DNA of 64,000 nucleotides from NCBI GenBank assembly GCA_963735115.1, contig CAVTJR010000003.1, positions 434,001 through 498,000 of the forward strand. The letters run 5' to 3'. This document shows positions 1-14,577 of the stretch, piece after piece (position 1 is the stretch's first letter; every line of letters starts with the position of its first letter). The translations under genes were made by a program, and so were the position numbers. Source of the stretch: JAKACA01 sp963735115. GTDB taxonomy: Bacteria > Actinomycetota > Acidimicrobiia > Acidimicrobiales > Bog-793. The notes beneath the pieces are model-generated. The model was not told the origin of the DNA. It was given only the letters and a program-made list of their open reading frames with translations, and searched no databases.

Positions 1-642
1 CCGCAGGCGCCGTCGACGAGGACGAGGTCCGCCAACGGGTGCTCGCCCTCGTGGCCGAGAAGACGGGCTACCCCGAGGACATGCTGGCGCTCGACTTGGA
101 CCTGGAGGCCGACCTCGGCGTCGACACCGTCAAACAGGCCGAGCTCTTCGCGACGGTGCGGGAGGCCTACGGCATCGCCCGCAACGACAGCCTCAAGCTG
201 CGCGACTACCCCACCTTGGGTCACGTCATCGGCTTCGTGCTCGAGCAGGCCGGCGGTGTTGCCGTCGCCCCGCTCGAGGCCACCCCGCTCGAGGCCACCC
301 CGGTCGAGGCCGCCCCGGTGGCCGCAGGCGCCGTCGACGAGGACGAGGTCCGCCAACGGGTGCTCGCCCTCGTGGCCGAGAAGACGGGCTACCCCGAGGA
401 CATGCTGGCGCTCGACTTGGACCTGGAGGCCGACCTCGGCGTCGACACCGTCAAGCAGGCCGAGCTCTTCGCCACGGTGCGGGAGGCCTACGGCATCGCC
501 CGCAACGACAGCCTCAAGCTGCGCGACTACCCCACCTTGGGTCACGTCATCGGCTTCGTGCTCGAGCAGGCCGGCGGTGTTGCCGTCGCCCCGCTCGAGG
601 CCACCCCGCTCGAGGCGGCCGCGCTTCATAGCGCGACACCCG
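1..642 (+). repeat. Tandem 321-bp repeat encoding ACP plus Pro/Glu/Ala linker
   Basis: The window opens exactly at one register of a 321-bp (107-codon) unit that starts again at 322. Over the roughly 290 bases compared by eye the two copies differ at two positions, both synonymous (aaa/aag Lys and gcg/gcc Ala). The second copy diverges after about 615, where the linker ends. Each unit encodes one acyl carrier protein domain and a linker of PLEAT/PVEAA repeats. Further copies upstream of the window are likely. Confidence 0.9.
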
Positions 643-3158
643 GACTGGATCTCACGGCGGGCCTCGAGGCGTGCGACACGGTCAAGCGGAGGGTGCCCGT
701 TCCCATTCTGCGGCCGCCCCTCGACCTGTGCAGACGGACCGGGGTAGAGCTGCAGGCCGGCTCTCGTGTCGTGGTGATGCCCGACCACGGCGGAGTGAGT
801 GAAGCACTCACCGGCATGCTCGCCGCTCGAGGAGTCGAGGTCCTCGTCCTCGAAGGAGCGCCGACGGCCGCGAGCCTCGAAGCTCAGCTCGTCGCCTGGG
901 CGAGCGCGGGCGCCGTACACGGCGTGTACTGGTTGCCCGCTTTGGACACGGAGCCCCCGCTGGCGCAGCTGGACATCGCAAGCTGGAAGGAGCACTTGCG
1001 GATCAGGGTCAAGCTGCTCGCCACCGCCATGCGGTCGCTCTATGAGCAGGTAGCGCCTCCCGGTACCTTCCTCGTCGTTGCCACCCGCATGGGCGGATTG
1101 CACGGCTACGACGACCGTGGTGCCACGGCCCCCATGGGTGGGGCTGTCACCGGCTTCGCTAAGGCCTACAAACGAGAGCGGACAGATTGCCTTGTCAAGG
1201 CTGTGGACCTGGCGCCCGCAGCCGGACCGGCCGCCATCGCCGCCGCCCTCATCGACGAGACCGAACACGATCCGGGAGCGATCGAGGTCGGCCTGCAAGA
1301 CGACCTGCGCTGGGCCATCGGCCTGCAGGAAGAGGCTGTTGGGAACGGCCAGCCCGGCCTTGCTCTCGGTCCTGACAGCGTCTTCGTCGTGACCGGCGCC
1401 GCCGGCAGCATTGTTTCAGCGGTCGTCGCCGACCTGGCGCGGGCCTCAGGCGGTACGTTCCACCTCCTTGACCTGGCTCCCCGGCCCGACGCCGCCGACC
1501 TCGATCTCGAGCTGTTCGTGGCCGATCGTGATGGCCTGAAGCGCGAGTTGCGCCAGCGCATGACGGATGGCGGAGAACGGCCGACGCCGGCCCTGATCGA
1601 GCGGGCGCTGGCGGCGATTGAGCGCCGCCGCGCCGCTCTCGACGCCATCACCGCCATTGAGCAGGCAGGCGGCCGGGCCGTCTACCACAGCCTCGACCTG
1701 CGCGACACAGAGGCGGTAGCCAAAGCGCTCGAGGGTGTCCGAGAAGCGCACGGTCGGGTGGACGTGCTGCTGCACGCCGCCGGCCTGGACGTCAGCCACC
1801 TCCTGGCCGACAAGCCCGAGGCCGAATACGACCTTGTGTTCGACGTCAAGAGCGACGGCTGGTTCAACCTCCTTACCGCCATTGGCGACACGCCGATCGG
1901 GGCCACTGTCTGCTTCAGTTCAGTGGCGGGGCGCTTCGGGAACGGCGGCCAGACGGACTACAGCGCCGCCAATGACCTTCTGTGCAAGTCGACGTCGAGT
2001 CTCCGCACCACCAGGCCCGGGACGCGGGGCATCGCCATTGACTGGACAGCCTGGAGCGGGATCGGTATGGCAAGCCGAGGGTCGATTCCGAAGATGATGG
2101 CGCTTGCGGGGATCAGCACGCTGGCACCCGAGGTAGGCGTTCCGTGGGTACGGCGAGAGCTGGTGTGCGGGAGCCGGCTCGGTGAGGTGATCGTCGCCGG
2201 CGACTTGGGGATCCTCACCGCGGAGGCCGACTCCGACGGTGGGCTGGACCGCGCGGCCGTCAGGCTGCTGACGCACGGGCCCATGGTGGGCGAGGTCGGT
2301 ACCGGTGGAGTGTTCCGTCCCCTCAGCGTCGAGACGGTGCTCGACCCGACTGCGCAGGGCTTCCTTGACGACCACCGCATCGACGGCGTGTCGCTCCTGC
2401 CAGGTGTGATGGGTGTCGAGGCGCTCGCTGAGGTGGCCGCCCTGCTTCTGCCGGCCTGGCGGGTGGCCTCCATCGAGGACGTCACCTTCGTCGCTCCGTT
2501 CAAGTTCTACAGAGATGAGCCGCGGCATTTCACGGTCGAGGCATGGCTGACACCGGAGGGCAACGAAGTCGTGGCCAGCTGCCGGCTGATCGGTGCCAGA
2601 ACCCTGGCAAACCAGGCCGAACCGCTGATCACCACGCACGTCACGGGCAGGGTGCGGCTGGCTCGGCAATGGCAGGCCGGCGTCACCACGGCGCCACCGA
2701 TAGCTCCCGACGGGGCGGCCGTGGACGCGGACGCGATCTACAAGGTGTACTTCCATGGTCCGACCTATCAGGTACTGGACCGCAGCTGGCGGCAGGGCGA
2801 CCGGCAGATCGGTCTCATGGCAGAAGGACTCCCCGCAAATCATCAGCCGCCCGAGCTTGCGCTGCTGACTGCGCCCCGCTTGCTCGAGCTGTGCTTCCAG
2901 ACAGCGGGCATCTGGGAGTTGGGATCGACCGGTCGGATGGGCCTGCCGCAGGAGGTCGCGCGGGTCACTCTGCTGGAGCCGGTCCATACCGTCGGCAGGC
3001 TGTACGCAGCGGTGGAGCCGCAGGCGGATCACTTTGACGCCGAGGTGGTTGACGACTCCGGCAGGGTTCGTTTGCGCATGGAGGGCTACCGCACGGTGGC
3101 GCTAACGACGCAAATCGGCCCGGAGTTGCTCGAGCCGCTGCGAGTTGCGGTGTCCTAG
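1..3158 (+). CDS. PfaA-like polyketide/PUFA synthase subunit, 3' part (ACP-ACP-KR-DH)
   Basis: This is the 3' portion of a larger gene; the reading frame is open from base 3. The visible domains are two tandem ACPs, a linker region, a ketoreductase and a hot-dog dehydratase. The KR has VFVVTGAAGSI near base 1380 and a Ser...Tyr catalytic stretch (SSVAGRF...TDYSAAN) near 1917-1975. The DH has its catalytic His in DDHRIDGVSLLPG near 2370 and a second hot-dog half (FHGPTYQVLD) near 2752. The order ACPn-KR-DH matches the C-terminal part of PfaA of polyunsaturated fatty acid synthases; KS and AT would lie upstream. The ACP motif reads LGVDT rather than LGxDS in both copies, so the attachment Ser is Thr (codons at 126 and 447). 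The stop is 2 bp before the carboxylase start, which implies translational coupling. The product is unknown. Confidence 0.85.
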   Translation, partial: AGAVDEDEVRQRVLALVAEKTGYPEDMLALDLDLEADLGVDTVKQAELFATVREAYGIARNDSLKLRDYPTLGHVIGFVLEQAGGVAVAPLEATPLEATPVEAAPVAAGAVDEDEVRQRVLALVAEKTGYPEDMLALDLDLEADLGVDTVKQAELFATVREAYGIARNDSLKLRDYPTLGHVIGFVLEQAGGVAVAPLEATPLEAAALHSATPGLDLTAGLEACDTVKRRVPVPILRPPLDLCRRTGVELQAGSRVVVMPDHGGVSEALTGMLAARGVEVLVLEGAPTAASLEAQLVAWASAGAVHGVYWLPALDTEPPLAQLDIASWKEHLRIRVKLLATAMRSLYEQVAPPGTFLVVATRMGGLHGYDDRGATAPMGGAVTGFAKAYKRERTDCLVKAVDLAPAAGPAAIAAALIDETEHDPGAIEVGLQDDLRWAIGLQEEAVGNGQPGLALGPDSVFVVTGAAGSIVSAVVADLARASGGTFHLLDLAPRPDAADLDLELFVADRDGLKRELRQRMTDGGERPTPALIERALAAIERRRAALDAITAIEQAGGRAVYHSLDLRDTEAVAKALEGVREAHGRVDVLLHAAGLDVSHLLADKPEAEYDLVFDVKSDGWFNLLTAIGDTPIGATVCFSSVAGRFGNGGQTDYSAANDLLCKSTSSLRTTRPGTRGIAIDWTAWSGIGMASRGSIPKMMALAGISTLAPEVGVPWVRRELVCGSRLGEVIVAGDLGILTAEADSDGGLDRAAVRLLTHGPMVGEVGTGGVFRPLSVETVLDPTAQGFLDDHRIDGVSLLPGVMGVEALAEVAALLLPAWRVASIEDVTFVAPFKFYRDEPRHFTVEAWLTPEGNEVVASCRLIGARTLANQAEPLITTHVTGRVRLARQWQAGVTTAPPIAPDGAAVDADAIYKVYFHGPTYQVLDRSWRQGDRQIGLMAEGLPANHQPPELALLTAPRLLELCFQTAGIWELGSTGRMGLPQEVARVTLLEPVHTVGRLYAAVEPQADHFDAEVVDDSGRVRLRMEGYRTVALTTQIGPELLEPLRVAVS

Positions 3159-3160
3159 TC

Positions 3161-8754
<5,594 letters not shown>

Positions 8755-8758
<4 letters not shown>

Positions 8759-9444
8759 CCGCTGTCGGCTGGCTGTCGCGATCGCAGACCGACGTTCCAA
8801 ATGGGGACGGCTGGCTCTCCTCGCGGGAGCGGGCCACGCTGGCGGCGCTGCGAGTCGAGCGCCGGCGGACCGACTGGAGGCTCGGTCGGTGGACAGCAAA
8901 GCAGGCGGTCGTCGCATCGCTCGGAGAGAATGCGCCAGACGCCCTGGACGAAGTGGAGATCGTCGCCGCTCCCGACGGTGCTCCGGAAGCCTTCCTGAGC
9001 GGACGACCGGCCCCGCTGGCCGTGTCCTTGTCGCACCGTGACGGCGTCGCCGTGTGCGCAGTTGCCCCCCGTCGGACGGCGATCGGGTGTGACATCGAGG
9101 CCGTTGAGATCCGCAGTGCGGCCTTCGTGGCGGATTGGTTCACCGAGCAGGAGCGAGCCGCCGTTGCGGCATCGCCACCGTCGTCGCGGTCCCTTGTCAG
9201 CACGCTCATCTGGTCCGGGAAGGAAAGTGCCCTGAAGGCGTTGCGCGAGGGTCTGCGGCTCGACACGCGAGACGTCGTCGTGCACTTTGCCGGGTCACCT
9301 GAGCACCTTGGGGGAACTTGGGAACCCTTCACGGTCGCGGGGCCCGGCGGGTGTTGCTTTGTGGGCCGGTGGCGCGGCCACCTCGGTCACATGTTCACCG
9401 TGGTGGTTTCCGCTCCTTGGGAGAGCGATCCGGCGGCGCTCTGA
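8755..9444 (+). CDS. Sfp-type 4'-phosphopantetheinyl transferase
   Basis: Transfers the phosphopantetheine arm of CoA to carrier-protein domains. The 229-residue protein has both signatures of the superfamily: GCDIE (Mg-binding Asp113 and Glu115) and WSGKES (Lys156, Glu157). Length fits the Sfp class rather than the small AcpS class. The GTG start overlaps the stop of the carboxylase (GTGA), so it is the third gene of the synthase operon and is the obvious activator of the tandem ACPs just upstream. Whether it would modify their Thr residues is open. Confidence 0.9.
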
Positions 9445-9941
9445 TGCCAATCGGCCAAGATAGTCGCGTGACTCTCCGACGGGCGGCTGAGACCGACCTC
9501 GATTCGCTGCTGGCGGTGCAAGAAAAAGGCGCAACGCGCGCGTTGTCTCATATCTTTCCTCAGGACACGCATCCCTTTCCGAGAGAAGCACTGCGGTCGC
9601 GCTGGGCTAAGGAGATCGCCGACCCGGGGATTCGTGCCTACGTCATCACCAACAACGACGAAGAAGTCGTGGGATTTGCAGCCACCCGCGACAATGAGCT
9701 CTTGCACTTCGGCACCGCTGTCGAGACTTGGGGTACGGGGACGGCGGCGGCAGCACACGATTCTCTCCTCCGAGCGCTGGCAGCCGAAGGGGTGAGGCAG
9801 GCACGGTTGCGCGTCTTCGAGGAAAACCACCGGGCCCGACGCTTTTACGAGAAGCTCGGATGGCAAATGACAGGGAAGCGATCACGTACGAGCTTTCCTC
9901 CTCATCCTGTTCTCGTCGAGTACCAGCGAGCAGTTCGCTAA
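9444..9941 (+). CDS. GNAT family N-acetyltransferase
   Basis: A 165-residue protein whose ATG at 9444 overlaps the transferase stop (TGATG). Residues near 60-100 and the Q/R-x-x-G-like region fit the acetyl-CoA fold, and the C-terminal ARRFYEKLGWQMTG is the typical GNAT beta6/alpha4 signature. The substrate is unknown. It is probably co-transcribed with the upstream synthase operon, but a functional link is only inferred from the overlap. Confidence 0.75.
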   Translation: MPIGQDSRVTLRRAAETDLDSLLAVQEKGATRALSHIFPQDTHPFPREALRSRWAKEIADPGIRAYVITNNDEEVVGFAATRDNELLHFGTAVETWGTGTAAAAHDSLLRALAAEGVRQARLRVFEENHRARRFYEKLGWQMTGKRSRTSFPPHPVLVEYQRAVR

Positions 9942-10089
9942 GCATCTGGCCCCTCGCGCTGCCTGGGTGTGGGTAACCTCGGACCGCCGGTCTCGCCGAC
10001 TCGGTCGCCAGCGGATCGCCTGGAGCATGTTCGTGGCGACGGTGTTATGGCGCCTAGTGTCGCTGTCTGAGCGATAGGGGGAGATAGAG

Positions 10090-10509
10090 ATGAGCGGGCC
10101 TAGGCCGGATCAGTTCAACCTGGTCGTATCCGACATGGAGGCCAGCGTGACCTTCTACCGGAAGCTCGGATTGACCATCCCGGACACCGATCCGGAGTGG
10201 CAAGGTCATCACCGCTCCGCTCAACTAGAGGTTGGTTTTGACCTCGATTTTGATAGCGCGGAGTTCGCCAGGCACTGGAACCGGGGATGGCATGGTGGGA
10301 GAGGGGTTCTCGGCTTCAAGGTCGAAAGCCGAGGGAGGGTCGATGAAATCTACCGAGACCTCATTAGGTCTGGCTACCGAGGACAACAGGAGCCCTACGA
10401 CGCCTTCTGGGGAGCCCGTTACGCCGTCGTGGAGGACCCCGACGGAAACGCCGTCGGCATTATGAGTCCTGTCGACCCGGCTATGCGATCCAGCCCAGAC
10501 TTCCCCTGA
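10090..10509 (+). CDS. VOC (glyoxalase/bleomycin-resistance fold) protein
   Basis: A 139-residue single-domain vicinal-oxygen-chelate protein. It begins with FNLVVSDMEASVTFYRKLGL, the standard first beta-alpha-beta unit, and ends with VVEDPDGNAVGIMSPVD, the terminal VOC strand. A purine-rich ribosome site (gggggagatagag) precedes the ATG. VOC members include lyases, dioxygenases and drug-binding proteins; nothing here decides which. Confidence 0.8.
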   Translation: MSGPRPDQFNLVVSDMEASVTFYRKLGLTIPDTDPEWQGHHRSAQLEVGFDLDFDSAEFARHWNRGWHGGRGVLGFKVESRGRVDEIYRDLIRSGYRGQQEPYDAFWGARYAVVEDPDGNAVGIMSPVDPAMRSSPDFP

Positions 10510-10601
10510 ACCACCGAGGCACGACAGGACGAGCGAATCGCCGACTGGGCGTCAATGGTGGCGAGGCATGAGCAACAGGGCGTGCCGCCATTCCGGGTGG
10601 T

Positions 10602-10845
10602 TCAACCGGTGGAGCTCTTTGCTGCGATGCAGAACTCGTTGCCCTCCGGGTCCTGCATGACTGTCAAGCGGGGGCGCCCGCCTCCGATCTGGTGCTCATC
10701 CACGATGGGCGCACCCAAGGCCACCAACCGGTCGACGACCGAGGGGGTCCGGATCGAGCAAGTCCAAGTGCATGGGGTTCTTCGCGACTTTCAGCTGAGG
10801 CGCGTCTGATCCCACGGGTTCCAGAATGACGCATCGGCGTCAGCA
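10602..10845 (-). pseudogene. Degraded VOC-family gene fragment
   Basis: On the minus strand one frame reads LKVAKNPMHLDLLDPDP and the next reads VVDRLVALGAPIVDEHQIGG then TVMQDPEGNEFCIAAK, followed by a stop at 10602-10604. Together these are the C-terminal half of a VOC/glyoxalase-like protein broken by a one-base frameshift near 10740. No N-terminal half is recognisable upstream, where a stop interrupts the frame near 10840. It is a decayed relative of, or a neighbour to, the VOC gene at 10090. Confidence 0.65.
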
Positions 10846-11223
10846 GAAGGAGCAGCACTCCCTCGCTGGCAGGAGTGCCGATTGGCGGGTAGGCACTGCG
10901 CCACTTCGGCGCCCAAACCCTTGTCGCGCTCCACGGCTGGTGGCCAGAGGCCTCAATGTTCCAGCACGCCGGTTTAGTCTGCTCAGCCAACGGGATGTTG
11001 CCGTCAGTCTGCGCCGCGAAGCGGCGGTAGGGGCGCCCAGGCCGTCGCGATTATGGCCAGCGGTTATGGGGATGCCCTTCGCCGGACAACAGGCTTCCGG
11101 CAACCGTCGTTCGGCGCTCGGACTGGGTGGACGCGGATCGATGTTCGGGGCGTCCGTTCTGTTTCGCGACTGCCCCCCAACGGCACGGCTGGGATTCGGC
11201 TGGAGCTTGTAAACATTCTTGTC
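10846..11223. other. No gene recognised
   Basis: I see no convincing coding frame, RNA or repeat between the decayed VOC fragment and the kinase-like gene. Long frames here on both strands have the Arg/Pro-rich composition of chance reading of high-GC DNA. Confidence 0.5.
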
Positions 11224-11952
11224 GTGACCTCGTTCGAGTCGGTCTCCACATGGCGACGGCCCGAGCCCGAGCCTGCGTCTGGCTCTCGGACAAGGCTCAT
11301 AGGGGACGTGGCCGACACGATCAGCCAACTCTCCCCACGCCGGCTTCGCATTGCGATCGACGGGCGTACCGGCGCAGGAAAGACTTCTTTCGGCCACGAG
11401 CTTGCCGCAGCGCTTCGCAAGCTCGGGCGCTCAACGCTCAGAGCGAGCCTGGACGACTTCAAGCATCCATGGCGCGACGCCCGCGAGCGCGGGTATGACC
11501 GTGTGACAGGCGAGGGGTACTACCGCAATGCCTACGACTTCCGATCCGCCGTGGACCTCATGCTTGTTCCTGCTGGGCCTGGCGGGAGTGGCGAGGTCGT
11601 GCTCTGCGCATACGATCCGCTCACGGGCGTGGACCACCGCGCCACCTTCGTGACTGCTCCCGACGACGCAGTCCTGATCGTCGACTCAGTCTTCGCACTG
11701 CGACCCGAGTACGACGCATACTGGGACTTTCGGATCTGGCTGGAAGTGGAGCCGGAAGTCGCCTTCGCGCGAGGAATCCGGCGGGACCTCGATGCAGAGG
11801 GCATCGACGAGGCAACGAGGGTTCGTCGAGATCGGTACGGGCCGGCAGAGGAGATCTACATCGCCGAAGTGCGCCCAATCTCCAAGTCTGATCTGATCAT
11901 CGACAACAACGACTACTCACTTCCCAAGATCCTGCCTTCAGTCTCGGACTGA
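11224..11952 (+). CDS. Uridine-kinase-like P-loop NTPase
   Basis: The core has a Walker A motif GRTGAGKTSFG about 46 residues from the start and then ASLDDFKHPW, GYYRNAYDF and VLIVDSVFALRPE. These resemble the nucleoside-binding and Walker-B regions of uridine/phosphoribulokinase-like enzymes. The C-terminus SDLIIDNNDYS also fits this family. It probably phosphorylates a nucleoside or similar small molecule; the substrate is not certain. I chose the GTG at 11224; the frame is open further upstream but that part is not family-like. There is no clear ribosome site. Confidence 0.7.
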   Translation: MTSFESVSTWRRPEPEPASGSRTRLIGDVADTISQLSPRRLRIAIDGRTGAGKTSFGHELAAALRKLGRSTLRASLDDFKHPWRDARERGYDRVTGEGYYRNAYDFRSAVDLMLVPAGPGGSGEVVLCAYDPLTGVDHRATFVTAPDDAVLIVDSVFALRPEYDAYWDFRIWLEVEPEVAFARGIRRDLDAEGIDEATRVRRDRYGPAEEIYIAEVRPISKSDLIIDNNDYSLPKILPSVSD

Positions 11953-12057
11953 CTGGCCCCGTCGATCGTTGCGTCCCGGAGCGCCGGGAACGAGATGGTC
12001 CGGGATGTGCGAGCTGAAGCTCCCGTGGCTCCAGACGATGGAAGTAGCGTCCGGCCC

Positions 12058-12459
12058 ATGACACGCTTCGCGATCGATCCACTAACGCTGATTCGCCTCG
12101 CGGGCGGCCGCCGCGAGGTCAGCCCGGGTCATCAGTTGGTCGCACCGAACTCGATCCGCTCTCTCGCGCTGGACCTGCTCCTGGAGAAGGTCCGCAACGG
12201 CGAACTCTCCGAGAAGGCAGCAATGGAACTCCATGAACGGATGACGGAGACGAAGATGCGGCTTCTCGGCGATCGGGTCTCGCGGCGCACTGCTTGGCAG
12301 ATGGCGCTAGAGCACGGTTGGCCCACAGTCCATGTGGCTGAGTACATCGCAGTGGCGACCCTCCAAGCAGACGCCCTTGTCGCGGAAGATCTCGAACTTG
12401 CGGCCAAGGCGGCGGGCATCGTGCAGCTCGCCAAACTGACGGACCTGCTCGCCGACTGA
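12058..12459 (+). CDS. PIN-like domain protein
   Basis: A 133-residue protein starting FAIDPLTLIRL and ending with HVAEYIAVATLQADALVAEDLELAAKAAG in pieces. The spaced acidic residues (Asp near 6, Glu in AEYIA, Glu/Asp in VAEDLELA) match the PIN-domain ribonuclease pattern used by VapC-like toxins. No antitoxin-like partner is visible next to it, so a toxin role is not supported. The ATG at 12058 is chosen because family resemblance begins there. Confidence 0.55.
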   Translation: MTRFAIDPLTLIRLAGGRREVSPGHQLVAPNSIRSLALDLLLEKVRNGELSEKAAMELHERMTETKMRLLGDRVSRRTAWQMALEHGWPTVHVAEYIAVATLQADALVAEDLELAAKAAGIVQLAKLTDLLAD

Positions 12460-12552
12460 CCCCAACCGAGCCGCTCCGAACTAGCCGGCTTCGAGGTGTC
12501 CCCGAACGCCGCGTCGGTGGGACACCGCGGCACCTATGGATAAGGCGATACT

Positions 12553-13269
12553 TCATCGTCCAAAGGCCCACGCCACCATAAGGGGGAACTCTGCTCGCCA
12601 CAGAGCGTCACCGTGTGACGCAACCCTCTCGCTCATCACGACATCCGCACCCGCATCGCGAAGCGCGGCCGCCCACCTCGTCGCATTGTCGAGGAAGAAC
12701 GGCTCCAGCGTGCCGCCGAAGAGGTACACCCGCGGCAGCGAGCTGGGCATCACGCCAGGCGGCTTGTACCCCCCGCCTGGCGAACCGGAGAAGACCGCAC
12801 CGTAGACGCCCGCATGCCGAAGGCCGAGGGCGAGCGCTAACTCTCCGCCTGCCGAATAACCGAACACCGCGGTGCGTTCGACGGGGAGCGCGACTCCAAA
12901 ACGCGACTGCAACCATCGGCGTACGTCCTCGACGAAGAATCTCTCGTGTGCCGCGAATCGTTCCGCGTCGAAGACCGGTGAGTATTCATAGAGCCGCGGC
13001 ATCTCGTCGGCCAGCCCGTGGACACCGACGATCATCGTGGACGGTACGTCGGCCGCTTCGAGGAACCCAGTCCACTGGGAGATCCCTTGACCGTCGCCGG
13101 CAAATACGACCGCCTCGGGCGGATCCGGCGGGATGTACACAGTGACGTGTCGACCGCCGTCGTAGTCGGGCAGCGCCTCTGTGACGAACTCTCCCGCTAT
13201 GGGATCGGCACGAGGCGACTCCGACGATGATTCGAGACCACCCGCGCCGCTGGCTGGATGGTCATCCAT
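12553..13269 (-). CDS. Putative esterase, alpha/beta hydrolase (Fes/esterase D-like)
   Basis: A 238-residue hydrolase. The nucleophile lies in FGYSAGGELAL, and a His in VASHGDALW near the C-terminus completes the likely triad. FAGDGQGISQW resembles the oxyanion-side loop of the esterase family that includes enterochelin esterase. The ATG at 13269 has a good ribosome site (gagaggag, 7 bp upstream). The frame could extend to a TTG at 13302, but the ATG is better supported. No signal peptide is seen; the substrate is unknown. Confidence 0.75.
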   Translation of the reverse strand: MDDHPASGAGGLESSSESPRADPIAGEFVTEALPDYDGGRHVTVYIPPDPPEAVVFAGDGQGISQWTGFLEAADVPSTMIVGVHGLADEMPRLYEYSPVFDAERFAAHERFFVEDVRRWLQSRFGVALPVERTAVFGYSAGGELALALGLRHAGVYGAVFSGSPGGGYKPPGVMPSSLPRVYLFGGTLEPFFLDNATRWAAALRDAGADVVMSERVASHGDALWRAEFPLMVAWAFGR

Positions 13270-13630
13270 CGTCGGACTCCTCTCGAAGTCGGGATTGGCC
13301 AAAGGAAAATATCAGGCCATGACTGTGGGGAAGGTGTCCCCGTAACACCGGTTCGGGGCGCGCCATAACGACGCTGAACTCGTCCATCACGGCATTGGAC
13401 GGACCCGCAAATATTCTGCGGTATGGCGCTCGTGTCTTGAGCCGCCGGTGTCGTCGAGCGTGTTTGAGTGCGTCGAATCTACGGTGAGCCTCTCATCATC
13501 GCTGGAGCACGGCCGGCCCAGCCCGGGTCTCAGCTCGACCTGGAGGTGTGCCATGATCCTCCCGGCGCCGTGCACCCTGTGGCCGCAGCGCAGATCGATT
13601 GATCGGTCTCCTTCCGCCTTTGAAAGTGCG
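13270..13630. other. Intergenic, no gene recognised
   Basis: This gap holds the upstream region of the esterase, with an AT-rich spot (tattttcc on the minus strand near 13303-13312) that may be promoter. Nothing else was recognised. Confidence 0.45.
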
Positions 13631-14200
13631 TCACCCAGAAGATTTCACGAGCAGTCGGCTCAGGAGAAACGCGGCGGCGTAGAAGCCAACGATGCAATCC
13701 AGCCAGTGCGCCAGCAAGGCTCCGAGGTAGGTGGGTCCTCCCCAGGCGTTGACGGTGGCGTTCGGATCGATACCGCCGACGATCTGCGCGCCCATTCGAA
13801 ATGGGGAGTAGAGGAGGAGAAGGAGCAACAGCGCCGTCGGCAGCAGTCTCGCCGCGGAGATGCCACGAGATGCGCGAACGGTCTGGCGCAGCCGTGAGAG
13901 GGCGTTCGTGCAGAAGGGCGCGACCCATGGCGAGCGGTCCCCCTCGATCGCCCGACGGGATGCTGACAGCTCGACAAAAGCGACGACCACCACAGCCACA
14001 ACGGCAACGACGACGTGAACGGTGATCGCGTTCATGCCGGCAGCATGTCGCTCGATCACAGACGAACGGTGGGCGTACATAACCGCTCCCGCGACGATCC
14101 CGATCACGAACGCCGCGAGGAGGACCGCGACGCTCGGTCGTGACAGTCGGTGCACCGGGAGCTGATCCGCTTCAGGGCCGGTTCGGACGGCGAGTCTCAC
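13631..14200 (-). CDS. Multipass membrane protein
   Basis: A 189-residue protein with four clear hydrophobic segments: about 24-45 (VAVLLAAFVIGIVAGAVMYA), 60-80 (Val-rich), 115-130 (Leu-rich) and 160-180. It ends in a short charged tail. It overlaps by 4 bp the gene before it in transcription, so it is the third gene of a PadR-led operon. No enzymatic motif is visible; PadR-linked membrane proteins often act in envelope or transport functions. Confidence 0.7.
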   Translation of the reverse strand: MRLAVRTGPEADQLPVHRLSRPSVAVLLAAFVIGIVAGAVMYAHRSSVIERHAAGMNAITVHVVVAVVAVVVVAFVELSASRRAIEGDRSPWVAPFCTNALSRLRQTVRASRGISAARLLPTALLLLLLLYSPFRMGAQIVGGIDPNATVNAWGGPTYLGALLAHWLDCIVGFYAAAFLLSRLLVKSSG

Positions 14201-14577
14201 GACGCCGAGCTCTTCCCTGCTGGATCGTGAACATCGCCCTGGTGGCCGAGGATCGTCGCCAGGGCAAGTACCAGCCAGGGGCCGACTGTCGCGAGGAGGG
14301 CAAGCGCCCGCTCAGGGTTGGTGGGCGCCCACAAGATGTTGGCGGTGAGGCCCGCGTGTACGGAGACGTATTCGAAGCAGACCGACCACGCCAGTGACGC
14401 CACCACGAGAAGTACTCGCCGATGGATCTTCACCTGGAGCCTTGTTGCGTGGATCAGGACATCGACGATGACCGCGGGGGTGAGAGACGTCTGCTCGAGG
14501 AGGGCGGCAAACTCGTCTCCGAAGGTGTCGCGCCACTTCCTCGGGTGCAGCGTGACGAGCAGGCGCATCATCCCCAT
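14197..14577 (-). CDS. Small membrane protein of PadR operon
   Basis: A 126-residue protein. Its N-terminus, LVTLHPRKWRDTFGDEFAALLEQT, is a soluble helix pattern commonly seen at the start of PadR-associated integral membrane proteins. Two hydrophobic stretches follow (about 54-75 and 90-110). It starts within the 3' end of the PadR gene (10-bp overlap) and its stop overlaps the next gene. The function is unknown. Confidence 0.7.
   Translation of the reverse strand: MGMMRLLVTLHPRKWRDTFGDEFAALLEQTSLTPAVIVDVLIHATRLQVKIHRRVLLVVASLAWSVCFEYVSVHAGLTANILWAPTNPERALALLATVGPWLVLALATILGHQGDVHDPAGKSSAS

Noticed and set aside
256..747. Second plus-strand frame across the ACP repeats
   Set aside because: Its Arg/Pro/Ser-rich product mirrors the ACP repeat in a shifted frame; the ACP frame has clear domain motifs.
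12058..12459. Calling the PIN-like gene a VapC toxin
   Set aside because: No small antitoxin gene is next to it; the neighbour is a kinase-like gene 105 bp upstream.
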